NCBI RefSeq assembly: GCF_020360975.1
Contig: NW_025408671.1
Location: 2,542,001-2,606,000, forward strand
From: Hirsutella rhossiliensis
Taxonomy: Eukaryota; Ascomycota; Sordariomycetes; Hypocreales; Ophiocordycipitaceae
Length of the DNA: 64,000 nucleotides
Reading direction: 5' to 3'
This document shows positions 22,510 through 35,142 of the stretch, one piece after another (position 1 is the stretch's first letter; every line of letters begins with the position of its first letter). A program made the position numbers and the translations under genes. Below the pieces are notes generated by a model. The model did no database searches, had not been told where the DNA came from, and saw only the letters and a list, made by a program, of their open reading frames with translations.

Positions 22510-25109
22510 ATGGAGGACAGGAAGAGACCCGCCATCGGCGCCGCCGACGAGCTCGCTCCCCCTAGCAAGAGGATCGCCGTCAACGGCTCCAAGGCCAAGG
22601 ACGATGCCCTCGACATGAAGGAGGAGAGCTGGATCGAGGTACGTGCCCTTGGACCAGTTCTCGCCGCTTTGGCGGGCCGCATGACAATCGAGCATACCCC
22701 TTTGCACCTCGCCGAAATTACACGTCTCCCCTCACAGCATTTTCTCCGAGCCCTGCTCAGGCACCGTTGCTCGATGTTGATGCTCACCAAGCCAGTGATG
22801 ATGCTCGTCAGCGACGGTAATCAGCAGCTCTCTGAACCCGCTCTACCCACTCCACTCTCATCCCACGCTTCGTTCCTCATGACCCCATTGCGCACTATAC
22901 CTCTCTGCCATCGACCGGACTGGACGACAGTTCGTACTGACCAGAAAACCCAGGCGTACACAAAAGGGGCGATATACCGTCAGATGCAAGAATACAGCCG
23001 CAAGGCCGCCACCGCCGAGTCGCGACTCGAGGAACTACACAAGCGATGCGTACACCACGACGATCACCTAAGATTTATCGACATTTGGTGGCGCCAGGTA
23101 CCCTTACCGATTCCCCGCGCGTTTTCAGACGAGGCTGACATAAGAACAGTTACTGGAAGAAGTGGAGAGCATGACTGCCCGTGAACTCCCCGACACGGTC
23201 AATCCAACTGGTATGTGCGCCGTCCGATTCCGAAAGTCACCTGGAACTAAGCATAGACTGGCCAGAATCCCCGTATCTCAGCGGCGTTAGCTTCAAGGAT
23301 CTCCACGAATTTCAGAACCATATGCAGGAGAGAGGCAAGACCATTAAGGCCAAGGCGGAGACCTTACTCGGCCGAATCGCAGCCCAACGTGGAGAGCTCG
23401 CACCCGAGTCTATTGCCCTGGAAGGCAAAGTCGTCAGCCTGTTGTCCGCCCAGAAAGAATATCTACTCAAGCTGGATCGTCTGGATGCCGAGAAAGACCA
23501 GCTCTCTGAGCAGCTCAATGCCGCCACTCTCAGATACTTCAAAGCGGAGAAGAAACTGGACCGGGCCAAAAGTGCGCAGGTGCAGAAGCTGGAACAGCAG
23601 GCATTTGCCAATGCAACTCGGCCTGCCGCTGCGTCTGGCGAGGGCAGCCAGGAGGCCGAAGCGAACGGCACGGCCGACGAACTATTGCTGAAGTATGAGG
23701 AGGCGACGGCGTCGGCGGCAAAGCAAAAGGAACAACTGGATGCGATTCTAGCAGAAATCAAGACGTTGCAGGACGAAAACTCAAACATGAAGGCGCGCCG
23801 GGACGCTTGGACGGACGACGATTTCATTCGGTCAGATGTCTTCAAGCAGTTCAAGAGCCAGAACGAAGACCTCATCAAACGAGTCAACAACCTGGAGGCA
23901 ACAAATAGACACCTACGCGAGGAAGCTGAGAAACTCCAAGCCGAGCGCACTGCGTTCAAGAACCAGCTGGAAGCGGAAGCGAACCAGGCCACCCAAGAGC
24001 TCGAGGCTGATATCATGTCCAGAGATCAGGATCTAGCTCGCGTGCGCTCAGCCAGGGACGAGATTCTTGCCGAGAACACGCAACGAAAGGCGAGCATGGA
24101 TCAGGAACGGGCATCATTGGATCACATCAAGGATCTTGTCATCGCCAAAGACGATCATATCGCCGCGCTCGAGTCTGAAGTGGCACGACTCAAGCCATCC
24201 GAGGATCAAGAAATGGTGTCACCAGCAGATGATGACGAGGAGCTGTCCAGCGAGGAGCTGCGACAAAAGTACAAGAAACTTCAGCAGGACTTCCAGGCCA
24301 TCAACCAGGAATTGCCGTCCATCGAGAAGGCCTACAAGAAGATGAAGGACTTGGCTCAGAAGAAAGTCATGGACTTTGCTGCCCTAGAGGACAAGGTAGC
24401 ACTCCTGATTGCTGAGAAGAGCAAGGCGGATCAGAAGTACTTTGCTGCCCGGAAAGACGCCGACACTCGAAACAACGAGATCCGCTCGTTGAGACATCAA
24501 AACGGCAAGAGCTCCGAGATTATTGCTCAGCTCAAGGAGTTGGAGGCGCAGAACCGAACACTGCTGGGCAGCATGGAGAAGCAGCTCGCAGACCTGAAGC
24601 AAGCCAACGCATCGCTTGTCGCGGATAACAAAAAGATGGAAACGACCAGCCTGGAAGCCGTCAGGCGGACGGATGCTCTGAATCGGCAGATTAGTGATCT
24701 CACCAATCTGGTCAAGTCTCGGGATGCAGCGTCTGCCGTTGTCAGAGAGCGAAACACGATGCAAGAAGTCGAGGTGGAGAAGCTCAGGGTGCGGCTTGAC
24801 CATACTCTAAAGGACCGGGACACTTGGAGAAACAAGGCGCTCAGCAATTCGTCGGAGGAAGAGGAGATGCTGCGGGTGAGTCGAAGTTCCTTGCCCTCCC
24901 TGACTTTGGACGTCTGTGGCTGACAAGGGATCCAGACTTTTGCGCTGTGCACAATCTGCCGCAACAATTTCAAAAACACGGCATTGAAGACGTGCGGGCA
25001 TTTGTTCTGTAACAAATGCGTGGACGATCGCATCAGTAATCGCATGCGAAAGTGCCCGACCTGTTCCCGGGCATTCGACAAGATGGACGTGATGCCCGTT
25101 CATCACTGA
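22510..25109 (+). CDS. bre1: E3 ubiquitin ligase BRE1 (histone H2B)
   Basis: Five exons: 22510-22638, 22954-23097, 23150-23210, 23257-24875 and 24936-25109, giving 708 aa, the usual length for fungal Bre1. The start [20 protein letters not shown] was chosen by family pattern; the in-frame ATG at 22456 is an alternative. Most of the protein is a long coiled coil (roughly residues 50-640, rich in Glu, Lys, Gln and Leu). The last exon encodes a C3HC4 RING (from about residue 656: [20 protein letters not shown], then CNKCVDDRI and [13 protein letters not shown]). Bre1 with Rad6 monoubiquitylates histone H2B, leading to H3K4/K79 methylation and affecting transcription and DNA repair. Intron 1 is 315 nt, much longer than its neighbours, and happens to be stop-free in frame. 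Confidence 0.95.
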
Positions 25110-25517
25110 CACTCATCAACAACGGCTGGCATTGTCACCTGGCTACTGACTACATAACGAGCCTCAACTTGCTTTCGCATAATCCCTCGCGCTCGTCCTC
25201 GAGGACACTGGAATCCGGAGACAAGGACGTGGCGATCAGCGGCCACTTGGACGCACGCTTGGCAACGGCGGCGAAAAACCTACTGTGTTTGGACAATGTA
25301 CTTTTAGGAGCAACAGGGGTTCGGGAGATGCGACTGGCAACGTGTACATGCTATGAAAGATCAGGGAGAGCCATGAACGAAGGGATCTCGGAGGTCGGCG
25401 TTTGGGGGGTTGGATAATTGAAGACCTGTCAAGCCGTAGCGACTAGATTCTCCGACGCACAATCAATGAAATGAAGAGGGAGAAGAACGGGAGAATCTTA
25501 ATACGAGGCATCGGCAC
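25110..25517. other. Convergent 3' spacer between BRE1 and the SARAF-like gene
   Basis: 408 bp between converging stop codons, presumably 3' UTRs. I see nothing else in it. Confidence 0.55.
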
Positions 25518-26429
25518 CTATCTACGGCGAGTCGAGCCAAAGCCTGTGCTTTCGTGTCGGGAAGAGCTGCCGCCGGAGCCAGAGGGAGGAGAGTAGAGTG
25601 ATGAGCCGGAAGGCCCTGCCCCCCAGTTGCTTGCGTAGGGTCGTCGGCCATCATCGTTGCGCTGGTTGCGACCGCCGGCCATGTAACCGGCAGCAGCACC
25701 GCCGAGCAGGCCGCTCCAGAAGCCCGGCGTCCAGCCTTGCGACTGGGTAGAGGAGGGCTTGGTACCAGGATATGGCGGCGGAGGGTCGTCGCCGGGCCCC
25801 CAGCCAGGATTCCAGCCTCCTCCTCCGCCGCCGCCGCCGCCACCGCCGCGATGTCCTACCCCGGCCCTGGGTTGCCGTCTCTGGCCCTGGGCGCCGAGAC
25901 AGGCCGAGTAGAGGATCCAGCCGAGGATGGCGACGAATATGATGGCGAACAGCCAAGCCGACAAGTCGGTGCCTCCAGAGCCGTCGCTGAAGAAGCCGTC
26001 AGAGGGCCAGGCGTCTGGGTACCTGGACTCCCCCTTTGCCGTCAGGATCAGCCTGTACTCGACACCACAACTGCCTTTGAAGACAAAAGGGTCGTCAGGC
26101 GAGGAGTAGCCTTCGCAGATGACATCGGTACTTCCGAGCTTGAGCTCCTCAGGCAGAGAGGCGGAGCAGCTCCATTCAATGTCCTCGCCGCCGTAGGAAG
26201 AACCCTGGTTGGTGCAGCGCATGACATCGATTTCGAAGAGCCTGCACACGTCTCTCGAGGAGATGCACTTGAGTTGAGGGATGGCGGAGACGCGACGGTT
26301 TGTTGTCTTGGCGCCATGGCCGCGGAGGGTAAGTGACTGGACCTCTGATAGGAGGATGGCGTTTTTTGGACGGGCGGCGAGGGAGAGCAGGGGAAAGGTG
26401 AGGCAGATGACGAGGATTTCAGGGAGCAT
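25518..26429 (-). CDS. SARAF/TMEM66-like regulator of store-operated calcium entry
   Basis: A single exon of 303 aa from the ATG at 26429. A cleavable signal peptide (MLPEILVICLTFPLLSLAA) is followed by a lumenal domain with six cysteines (about residues 54, 62, 72, 88, 105 and 121) and the blocks KNAILLSEVQSLTLRG, DIEWSCSASLPEELKLG, ICEGYSSPDD and CGVEYRLIL, the hallmark of the SARAF (DUF1183) family. One TM helix spans about 157-178. The cytosolic tail starts basic, then has an 11-residue glycine run and is Gly/Ser/Pro-rich with a WTPGFWSGLLGGAAAGY block. In animals SARAF sits in the ER membrane and inactivates STIM1-driven calcium entry; fungi lack STIM/Orai, so its role here is open. It converges on BRE1. 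Confidence 0.9.
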   Translation of the reverse strand: MLPEILVICLTFPLLSLAARPKNAILLSEVQSLTLRGHGAKTTNRRVSAIPQLKCISSRDVCRLFEIDVMRCTNQGSSYGGEDIEWSCSASLPEELKLGSTDVICEGYSSPDDPFVFKGSCGVEYRLILTAKGESRYPDAWPSDGFFSDGSGGTDLSAWLFAIIFVAILGWILYSACLGAQGQRRQPRAGVGHRGGGGGGGGGGGWNPGWGPGDDPPPPYPGTKPSSTQSQGWTPGFWSGLLGGAAAGYMAGGRNQRNDDGRRPYASNWGAGPSGSSLYSPPSGSGGSSSRHESTGFGSTRRR

Positions 26430-29261
26430 GTTGGCGGTGACGATGGCCGGTGTGTCATCGGCGCATGGACTTGGTTAGAGATGGGCAGTGCCAGAAAGCT
26501 CCGCGTGCTGCTGAGGAGAGACTGGATATCAATGAGGATGCATCACGGAGGGGCGCAGAGGCCACGATGTCCAGAAGGAGAATTTGCCGACTCTGGCAAG
26601 GCTGAGATGGCCGAAGGCTCCACGGCGATTGGTGGTGAAAAAACGGCCGTGTGTGGCTGAGCGGCGGAGCCAGACATGGGGCAAAGTATGGCGTCGGCAA
26701 GAGACCACCAACATGCAGTAGGTACACCGTACAAAGTGCTGTGCTTTGCTATCCGCATCTTGGCTGGCGGGTAGCAACTCGAAGTCATGCTTTCGGACGA
26801 TGACCAGGAGGAAAAGCGATAAGCAATGGTTCCATCGCAGTAGGCCACAGGTTTTTTTTTTTCAAGTTTCTTTTAGGGCAGAATTGCCGTGTCCATCCAT
26901 GTCCATGGTCGCGCTGACTCCTTGCGGAAGCGTGGGTTCGGAGGTGAGAAGCTTGGGCTGCTGGCCGGGCGACTTGAGACGGTGGGACCGGCTGGTGCGA
27001 CGCCCGCTTTGGGATGCGGCTTGCCGGCTCTATGACTCCACCGTTGCCGCCGCTCTGTGGAGCGGATACGTTTCATGACGGAGAGACGAGGCCCTCGATG
27101 GCGTCAGCGTCGCCCAAGACTCCGCAGAAGGGAAGTTCCCTGGACAGGTTCCAGGCAGGCAGATGAGAAGGGAAGCCCGCGTTCGAGGCACAGACAGGGA
27201 GACGCTTACGTGCATAGTGCACTTTGGCCGTTGCACCTTGCCTTTAGGTTGAGTAGGTTGAGAGGCTGAGAGCCGAGACGCAAGTAGCCGTCACTGGTTC
27301 TCTTTTCCGAGTACAGAGCGAGGGCAACGTCAGACCAAACAACACACTTGGCTGCACCGAAGGGCGTGGGAGAAGAAACTAAGCGAGCCCACCCAACATG
27401 CACGGCTTGGAGGGCGTTTCATCGAGCAGCCTCGTAAGCGAGTTGCAACGGTCGGAGACTCTTCTGTTTCCTTGTTCGCTGGCCGGTGCTCTGACTCACC
27501 AAGACTCGGAAACAGCATGTGGGGGATCCAAGGCGGCCCAGCCCGCACGCGTCTCAGCCTCAGCTAGGTACCAAGTACAAGGGACCTACAGTTCCTGTGG
27601 ACGATGGATGGACGCCCTGTCCGATCAATGGACAGCGGCCACCTGTCGGGTTCGCGCCCAGTGTGTCTACACCGAAGGTCAAGGTGCCGTAAGGAGCAGG
27701 GGACTGTGCGGAGTTGGGGTCCCGGCGGGTCGGTGTTCGGTAGCTCGGGTCACTGCAAGACCCCGAGGATCGATTCGAAGAGCCCCACTTGCCGGAAACA
27801 AACATGTTTCTCTTGACCGTCTGTTTTCCTTTTTTAACCCTGATCGTGCATAAGTCTTGGTTTTTGCCTGCAGCACTATCACCACTAGGCAGCATGTCTC
27901 GGGCGGCGGTGACTCAAACGCAAACGCTTAATCTAAAGCCATTGGTTGTCTTACCAGCAGCAGCAGCAGCAGAAGCAACAGATGAGGCGAGTGTCTCTGC
28001 GCCTTCCATGTACAGTACAGATGTAGAGAGCCGACTATCCGGCTCGGAGCCCACGTTGCGCCAGGCAGCATGCACGTTGTGATCATGTAGCGTATGCGTC
28101 GCAGCTGACCCGGTTCAGCAGGTGGGTGCCTTGAGGCATGGTGACAAGAGAGGGATGCAAGAGCCCCGTCATCGACTGCATGAGCAGCGCGCTCCTTTCG
28201 GCTGTCGCCAGCTCAAGCAAGCGCCACGTCCCGTTGCAGATACATGTATAGTACAGGCGGGGATTGTATCTATGGATGGGACTTCAAGATTGCATCAAGA
28301 GAGTGCTGGCTTGCGATGAATGGAGCGCTCATCTCGGTCTGCCAGCCGTGGGTGCCCTTTACTGGACAGAGAAATAATGTCCGCCCCCCCCCCACTTCCA
28401 TGTACCGTACACGGTATTATAGCAGGCATCCCTGTATTAATATGCTGCCCTTTTGGCAGGCTCGGGCGTCGGGTCCGTCGCGGGGTGCGGCGCTACTGCG
28501 ATCCACACCGAGCGAGTCCGCCGGCAGGCCCCTGCAGCAGCAGCTCGCTCTCGTTTGCGTCGCGCGGCCGTGTGGCTTGAAATTCGGTCCTACTGCTCCG
28601 TTGTACTGTACGGAGTACCTGTAGCCGAACGGTGGCTGCAGCCGTGCGTAGATACCGCGCTATCTACTGCTGGCCTCTTGCGGCACCGAGACACCCTAGA
28701 GCGGTACCTGCGGAGCTTGGCCCGCCGCCTCCCGACACAACGGCGGCAACCGTTATCGTACAAGTTGGCAAGACGCAACCCGTTCGGGCCCTGCTACTTT
28801 CCGTGTCCGCGACGGCTTATTGTCTGCCCCCGGGGTTTCGGTTCAAACCACACCACACGCCCCCCTCCTCCTTTCTGCCTTGCCTAGGCCACCAACCAAC
28901 GAGAAAAAAAAACATCACTCGAACAACTCCATCTCCTGGACAAAACTGGGCATGCTTCCCTCTCTTTCCCTCATCGCGGCCTTCTCTTTCCTCCTCATCC
29001 GTTACTAGTTCGCCGGATGACCTCGACCCCGAGTTTCGCTCCGAGCGTCGACGCGCCCCCTTCCTTTCGCCGCCGAGACGACGTTCCAGATCGACACCCT
29101 CTGAAGAGACCAGGCATCGACTATTGCCGCGCCAGTATCCTCCTTGGCAAATACAAATATAATTGAAAAAAACAACCCGAAATCAGCTAGCGAGAGAACA
29201 CGGCGGGAAGCAATCCACGAGTCTCAGCTCAGTCCCGAGCCTCGACTTACAACAGGCCAAC
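26430..29261. other. 2.8-kb intergenic region
   Basis: This lies between the SARAF-like 5' end and the ABC transporter start. It has a poly-T run near 26852-26861, a CAG/CAA trinucleotide patch at about 27956-27981, TACAGTA/TACTGTA motifs at 28011 and 28604, and a C/T-rich stretch from about 28860 that looks like the transporter's 5' leader. I see no gene. Confidence 0.55.
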
Positions 29262-32200
29262 ATGGCGGCCGACTTCTCAGAAAAGAGCCCCGATGGCAGT
29301 GGCATGCCCAAGGGCGCCTCCAATTCCTCGGCCAGCAGCGGGGGCGACTCCACCGACTCGGCCCCCATTTCCAAGCAATCTCCGCCCCGGCACGACCAGG
29401 AAAAGGAGCTTGCCAAGATCGACTCCAAGCTTATCGCGCCCCCGCGAGCAGACGATCCCGACGAGCTCTACCGCCATCTGCCTGCGCACCAGGCCGAGAT
29501 CCTCAAGAGGCAAATCGTCACGCCGGAGCTCAAAAAGGGCGTCGGCGTCATCTATCGTTATTCGTCACGCAATGACCTCATCATCCTCGCCGTCTCGGCA
29601 GTCTGCGCCATTGCCTCGGGTGCCGCTCTGCCGCTCATGACGGTCATCTTCGGCAATCTCCAGCGCATATTTCAGAATTACTTCTTCTCTGGCGGACGGC
29701 AGACGTACGACGAATTTGTCGGCGAGCTGACAAAGTTCGTCCTCTACTTTATCTACCTAGCCATTGGCGAGTTCGTCGTCACCTACATCTGCACCGTGGG
29801 CTTCATCTACACGGGCGAGCACATCAGTGCAAAGATCCGCGAGCACTACCTGGAGAGCTGCATGCGCCAGAACATTGGCTTCTTCGACAAGCTCGGCGCC
29901 GGCGAGGTCACCACCCGCATCACCTCGGACACCAACCTCATTCAGGATGGCATCTCGGAAAAGGTGTCGCTCACCCTCGCCGCCCTGGCCACATTTGTCA
30001 CCGCCTTCATCATCGGATTCGTCAACTATTGGAAGCTGACCCTCATCCTCTCCTCCACCGTCTTCGCCCTCCTCCTCAACATAGGCGGCGGCTCCCGCTT
30101 CATGCTCAAGAACAACAAGGCCTCGCTCGAGGCCTACGCCCAGGGCGGCAGCCTCGCCGACGAGGTCATCAGCTCCATCCGCAACGCCATCGCCTTTGGC
30201 ACCCAGGAACGCCTGGCCAAGCAGTACGACAAGCACCTCACCAAGGCCGAGTACTTCGGTTTCCGCCTCAAGAGCGCCTTGGCCGTCATGGTTGCTGGCA
30301 TGATGCTCATCCTCTTCCTCAACTACGGCCTGGCCTTTTGGCAAGGAAGCAAGTTCCTCGTCGACGGCATCATTCCTCTCTCCAAGGTGCTCACCATCAT
30401 GATGTCCGTCATGATTGGTGCCTTCAACCTCGGAAACGTCACCCCGAACATCCAGGCCTTCACCACCGCCGTTGCCGCCGCCGCCAAGATCTTCAACACC
30501 ATCGACCGCATCTCCCCCCTCGACCCCACCGACGACAAGGGCACCAAGGTGGACAACCTGCAGGGCAACATTCGGCTCGAGAACATCAAGCACATCTACC
30601 CGTCCCGGCCCGAGGTGGTTGTCATGGACGACGTCAGCCTTGAGATCCCTGCCGGCAAGACCACGGCCCTCGTCGGCGCTTCCGGCTCCGGCAAGAGCAC
30701 CATTGTCGGCCTCGTAGAGCGCTTTTACGACCCCGTCGAGGGTTCTGTCTACCTAGACGGCCACGACATCAGCAAGCTAAACCTGAGATGGCTTCGCCAG
30801 CAGATGGCTCTCGTCAGCCAGGAGCCCACCCTGTTCGGTACCACCATCTTCCACAACATCCGCCACGGCCTGATCGGGACCAAGTTTGAGGACGAAAACG
30901 AGGAGAAGCAGCGCGAGCTTGTCATCCAGGCAGCAGTCAAAGCAAACGCCCACGACTTCGTGTCGGCCCTGCCGGAAGGCTACGAGACCAACGTCGGCGA
31001 GCGAGGCTTCCTCCTTTCTGGTGGTCAGAAACAGCGTATTGCCATAGCGCGAGCCATTGTTTCTGACCCGAAAAGTAAGTCCCGACGTTTATTGCGAGTG
31101 AGAGCATACCTCTTTTGCGTATGTGGGCTGACCGACTGTATTAGTCTTGCTTCTGGACGAAGCCACGTCTGCCCTTGATACAAAGTCTGAGGGCGTTGTG
31201 CAAGCGGCCCTGGAGGCTGCCGCTGCAGGCCGCACCACCATCACCATTGCTCACCGGCTATCGACAATCAAAGATGCTCACAACATTGTCGTCATGTCGG
31301 CTGGCTGCATCATCGAGCAAGGCACCCACGACCAGCTTCTCGAAAAGGGGTCGGCCTACTTCAAGCTCGTGTCCGCCCAGAACATTGCTGCCGCGGAAGC
31401 CATGACGGCCGAGGAGGAGGCAGAACTCAATGAGGAGGAGGCAGAGCTGATTCGCCGCATATCGACTAAAAAGGGCGAGTTCATGGCGGATCCCGACGAC
31501 GACATTGCCGCCAAGCTCGGACGCACAACGACGCAGAAGTCGGCCTCGAGCATTGCTCTGCAGAAGCGAAGCCCCCAAGAGACGGGGAGGGATGGCTTGT
31601 GGACGCTGATGAAGCTCATCTTGTCTTTCAATGCGCCTGAATGGAAGCTGATGTTGGTTGGCCTGGTATTCTGCGTCATCTGTGGTGGCGGTAACCCGAC
31701 GTCGGCAGGTGAGTTGCTTGGTCCCATCCTTCCCCCCTTTGACCGGTGGTGGAGACCTTTCAGTTGCTAACCTGTCTCTCGCTGCAAGTCCTCTTCGCCA
31801 AGCAAATCACGACCTTGTCTCAACCTATAACGGACCAGAACCGCCACCAGGTGAAGAAAGATTCGGACTTCTGGAGCGCCATGTTCCTGATGCTGGCCTT
31901 TGTCCAGTTCTTTGCCTTTTCCTTGCAGGGCGTGGCGTTTGCCAAGTGTTCGGAGCGTCTCGTCCACCGCGTCCGGGACCGCGCGTTCAGGACCATGCTC
32001 CGACAAGACGTGGCTTTTTTCGACAAAGAAGAGAACACGGCCGGTGCGCTGACGTCGTTTCTGTCGACCGAGACTACGCACGTGGCTGGCCTCAGCGGCG
32101 TGACGCTGGGGACGCTCTTGATGATGACGACGACGCTCATCGCGGCCATCACAGTTTCCTTGTCCATCGGCTGGAAGCTGTCGCTTGTCTGCATCTCCAC

Positions 32201-33452
32201 CATTCCGATTCTCTTGGGGTGCGGCTTCTTTCGGTTCTGGATGCTTGCTCATTTCCAGCGTCGCTCCAAGGCGGCGTACGCCTCGTCAGCGACGTTTGCA
32301 TCCGAGGCCATCTCAGCGATCCGGACTGTTGCCTCCCTGACGCGTGAACACGACGTGCTCAAGATGTACCACGATGCCCTGGCTGCGCAGCAGCGCAGAA
32401 GCCTGATATCGATCCTCAAGTCGAGCGCGCTGTACGCCGCCTCGCAGTCGTTTCTTTTCCTCTGCTTTGCCCTCGGCTTCTGGTACGGAGGCACTCTGAT
32501 CGGCAAATTCGAGTACAACCAGTTCCAGTTCTTCCTCTGCTTCATGGCCATCGTCTTCGGCGCCCAGTCTGCGGGCTCCATCTTCTCGTTCGCCCCGGAC
32601 ATGGGCAAGGCCCACCACGCGGCCCAGGAACTCAAGGCATTGTTTGACAGCAAGCCGACGATTGACTCGTGGTCGACCGAGGGAGAGCGCCTGGAAAAGG
32701 TGGACGGACACGTCGAGTTCCGCGACGTGCACTTTCGCTATCCCACGCGCCCCGAGCAGCCCGTTCTGCGCGGCCTCAACTTGTCGGTGCGGCCGGGGCA
32801 GTACGTGGCACTCGTCGGCGCGTCGGGCTGCGGAAAGAGCACGACGATAGCCCTCTTGGAGCGCTTCTACGATCCGCTGGCGGGCGGGGTGTTCATTGAC
32901 GGCAAGGAGATTAGCTCCCTGAACATCAACGACTACCGCTCTCACATTGCTCTGGTGAGCCAGGAGCCGACGCTATATCAGGGCAGCATCCGGGAGAACA
33001 TCCTTCTGGGCAGCGCCGATGAGCATGTGTCGGACGAGGCGATTGAGTTTGCGTGCCGAGAGGCCAACATCTACGACTTCATCCTCTCCCTGCCCGAGGG
33101 CTTCAACACGATGGTTGGAAGCAAGGGCGCCCTCCTTTCCGGCGGGCAGAAGCAGCGCATCGCCATTGCGCGCGCGCTGATTCGCGACCCCAAGATACTG
33201 CTCCTGGACGAGGCGACGTCGGCGTTGGACTCGGAATCGGAGCACGTGGTGCAGGTAGCGCTGGACAAGGCGGCCAAGGGGCGGACGACGATTGCGGTGG
33301 CGCATCGGCTGAGCACGATCCAAAAGGCCGACGTCATCTACGTGTTTGACCAGGGACGGATCGTCGAGGCGGGCACGCACTCGGAGCTGATGAAGAGGAA
33401 CGGACGGTACGCGGAGCTGGTCAACCTGCAGAGCCTGGCCAAGCACGAATAG
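29262..33452 (+). CDS. Full-size ABC-B multidrug exporter (pmd1/Mdr1-like)
   Basis: Three exons, 29262-31074, 31145-31708 and 31789-33452, give 1346 aa. The order is TMD1-NBD1-TMD2-NBD2. The N-terminal cytosolic segment (about 100 residues) is Ser-rich. NBD1 has Walker [10 protein letters not shown] (about 472-480), signature LSGGQ (about 585-589), and Walker B ILLLDE across the first splice junction (605-610), then ATSALD. NBD2 has GASGCGKST (about 1136-1144), LSGGQ (about 1241) and ILLLDE (about 1261). All catalytic motifs are intact in both halves. A charged Glu-rich linker ([16 protein letters not shown]) joins the halves. The family (S. pombe Pmd1, Aspergillus Mdr1) pumps hydrophobic drugs and metabolites, and some members secrete mating pheromone; the substrate here is unknown. 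The ATG at 29262 is the first suitable one after a long leader. Confidence 0.95.
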
Positions 33453-34109
33453 GAGAGCGAGAGATGGCTTGGAAGTTGTGTTCACGTGGATATGATGCTA
33501 TTTTTGGCGGGCGAGTTTGGTTGCTTCGAGCATGGATGGGCGTTTGCTTCAGTCACGACACTTATAGAAGGGGCATTAAATCCCGGAGAGGCCGGATATC
33601 TGCGAATTGGCCAGGGCGCGCTACGGCTCTGGAGCAAGGATGGAAGAGGAGGTATATACAGAGGCATATACAGTACATGTCGAGGAACCAATACCACTTT
33701 GCTTTTCTTTTGGTGCATATGCCTGAAACCGTGGAGTACCGTGCAAGTGGGTGGTTTGGAAAGGACTTTTGAACGTGGTAATGTTTGCGTCTGTGGTCTG
33801 ACGGGCGGCTAGAGACTCGGGGGAAGCAAGCACCGAGGAGGAGTGGATGAAGAGGCCGGGCAGCGAGAGGCACGTGGCGGGCACAAGCTCGGTGCGGCGG
33901 TGCGAATAGGCGGAGAGGATCCCTGTGCGTGTGAAGATTGTGTGTGTATAGTGTATAGGTAGATGGGACGATAGCAGGATGGCCAGTGCGTCTGGACGAG
34001 GACAAAGTTTGAGCGCGAGGGCATGGACGTGCGAGGCAGCTTGACGGCCGGACAAGCCGTGCGCCTTGTCTCTTGGAAAAAGCGGACGCGCTTATTGTTT
34101 CTTTTGACT

Positions 34110-34138
34110 GATGTCGTCCGATGTCGTCTGATGTCGTG
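34110..34138. repeat. 10-bp tandem repeat, about three copies
   Basis: The unit GATGTCGTCY is repeated about three times in non-coding DNA. Confidence 0.8.
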
Positions 34139-34971
34139 CAGGGCTAGCCATGTGTGTGTGCTTGCTTGACCATTCCAGACTTGGTAGGTGGTTGGACCGG
34201 GGCGGGAAGGGGAGACAGGGCCTCGTGTAAGGGAGAAACAGAGGCGGAAGCAAGCGACTTGTCGCCGGGGGGTGGGGTTTAGTCTACTAATTAATTACTG
34301 TAATTGGTATATTCGTGGAGAGTTGAGACAAGGGACCCTTTTTCCCCTAAGGGAGCACGTGTGTACTACATACGTGTAGGTACATGCTACTGTACGTGTA
34401 CAGTACAGTAGGTGCGCTTATAGCCAGACAGATGGACAGCATAGGTAACTAGAGACAGGATAGAATGAATGTGTGGGATGCCGTCGCAATGGCCGACGTC
34501 GTCGAGCATGGCGCCACACGTGCAGTTCATCTATGCACCGGGCCTGGAGTGCGCCTTTATGCTTCCAACCTCGATGGCATTACAATGAGTTGGTGTAGAT
34601 TAGTTGGCGAACGTCATGCATCTGCATAAGGCGGACCTTGGAGGTACTGCTCGGGTACTGAGGTACCTGCAGCTGCAGCGCCGAGGCCCCGCTCTGGCAA
34701 GCGCCAAGCGCCCCGGACGCCCGGGCCGGTGGCGATGCAGACACTGGGTCACCGGAGAGGCTAGACTTTGCATTCGTCAGGCTCTATGCAGGATCTGGGA
34801 AGTGCGCCCTTTATTTTATCAAACAAGACGCGGCACAAGAAAAGTTGAGGTGCCAATGTTTGTCGGGACCAATGCAGGCAGTTGCGGAGTCGATGGACAG
34901 GCCGCGCTTTCCGAGGATGGAGATGGGGATCCCTGCATGTGAACTATCTGTTGTTTGTGCTTTACTATTAT

Positions 34972-35030
34972 TAGGTAGGTCTTTAGGTAGGTGGTTACCT
35001 GATCCTTACTAGGTAGGTACCTAGGTATTA
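34972..35030. repeat. TAGGTAGG/TAGGTACC palindrome cluster
   Basis: Repeated AGGTAGG and the palindrome core TAGGTACCTA, interspersed with other A/T-rich sequence. See also 35772-35875. Confidence 0.8.
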
Positions 35031-35093
35031 GTATATGGCGGAGAGAGTGATGGCGGGAATCGTATTGGGGAAGCGCCGAGCAGAGCAGTCTTG

Positions 35094-35142
35094 CACAGCA
35101 CAGCACAGCACAGCACAGCACAGCACAGCACAGCACAGCACA
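35094..35142. repeat. CAGCA pentanucleotide array
   Basis: About ten uninterrupted copies of a 5-bp unit (CAGCA/CACAG), running directly into a degenerate CACAC/CACCACG stretch to about 35170. Confidence 0.92.

Noticed and set aside
29757..30593. A 278-codon minus-strand frame inside the ABC transporter
   Set aside because: It is an antisense shadow, rich in Gly, Glu and Val from complementary codons, with no independent support.
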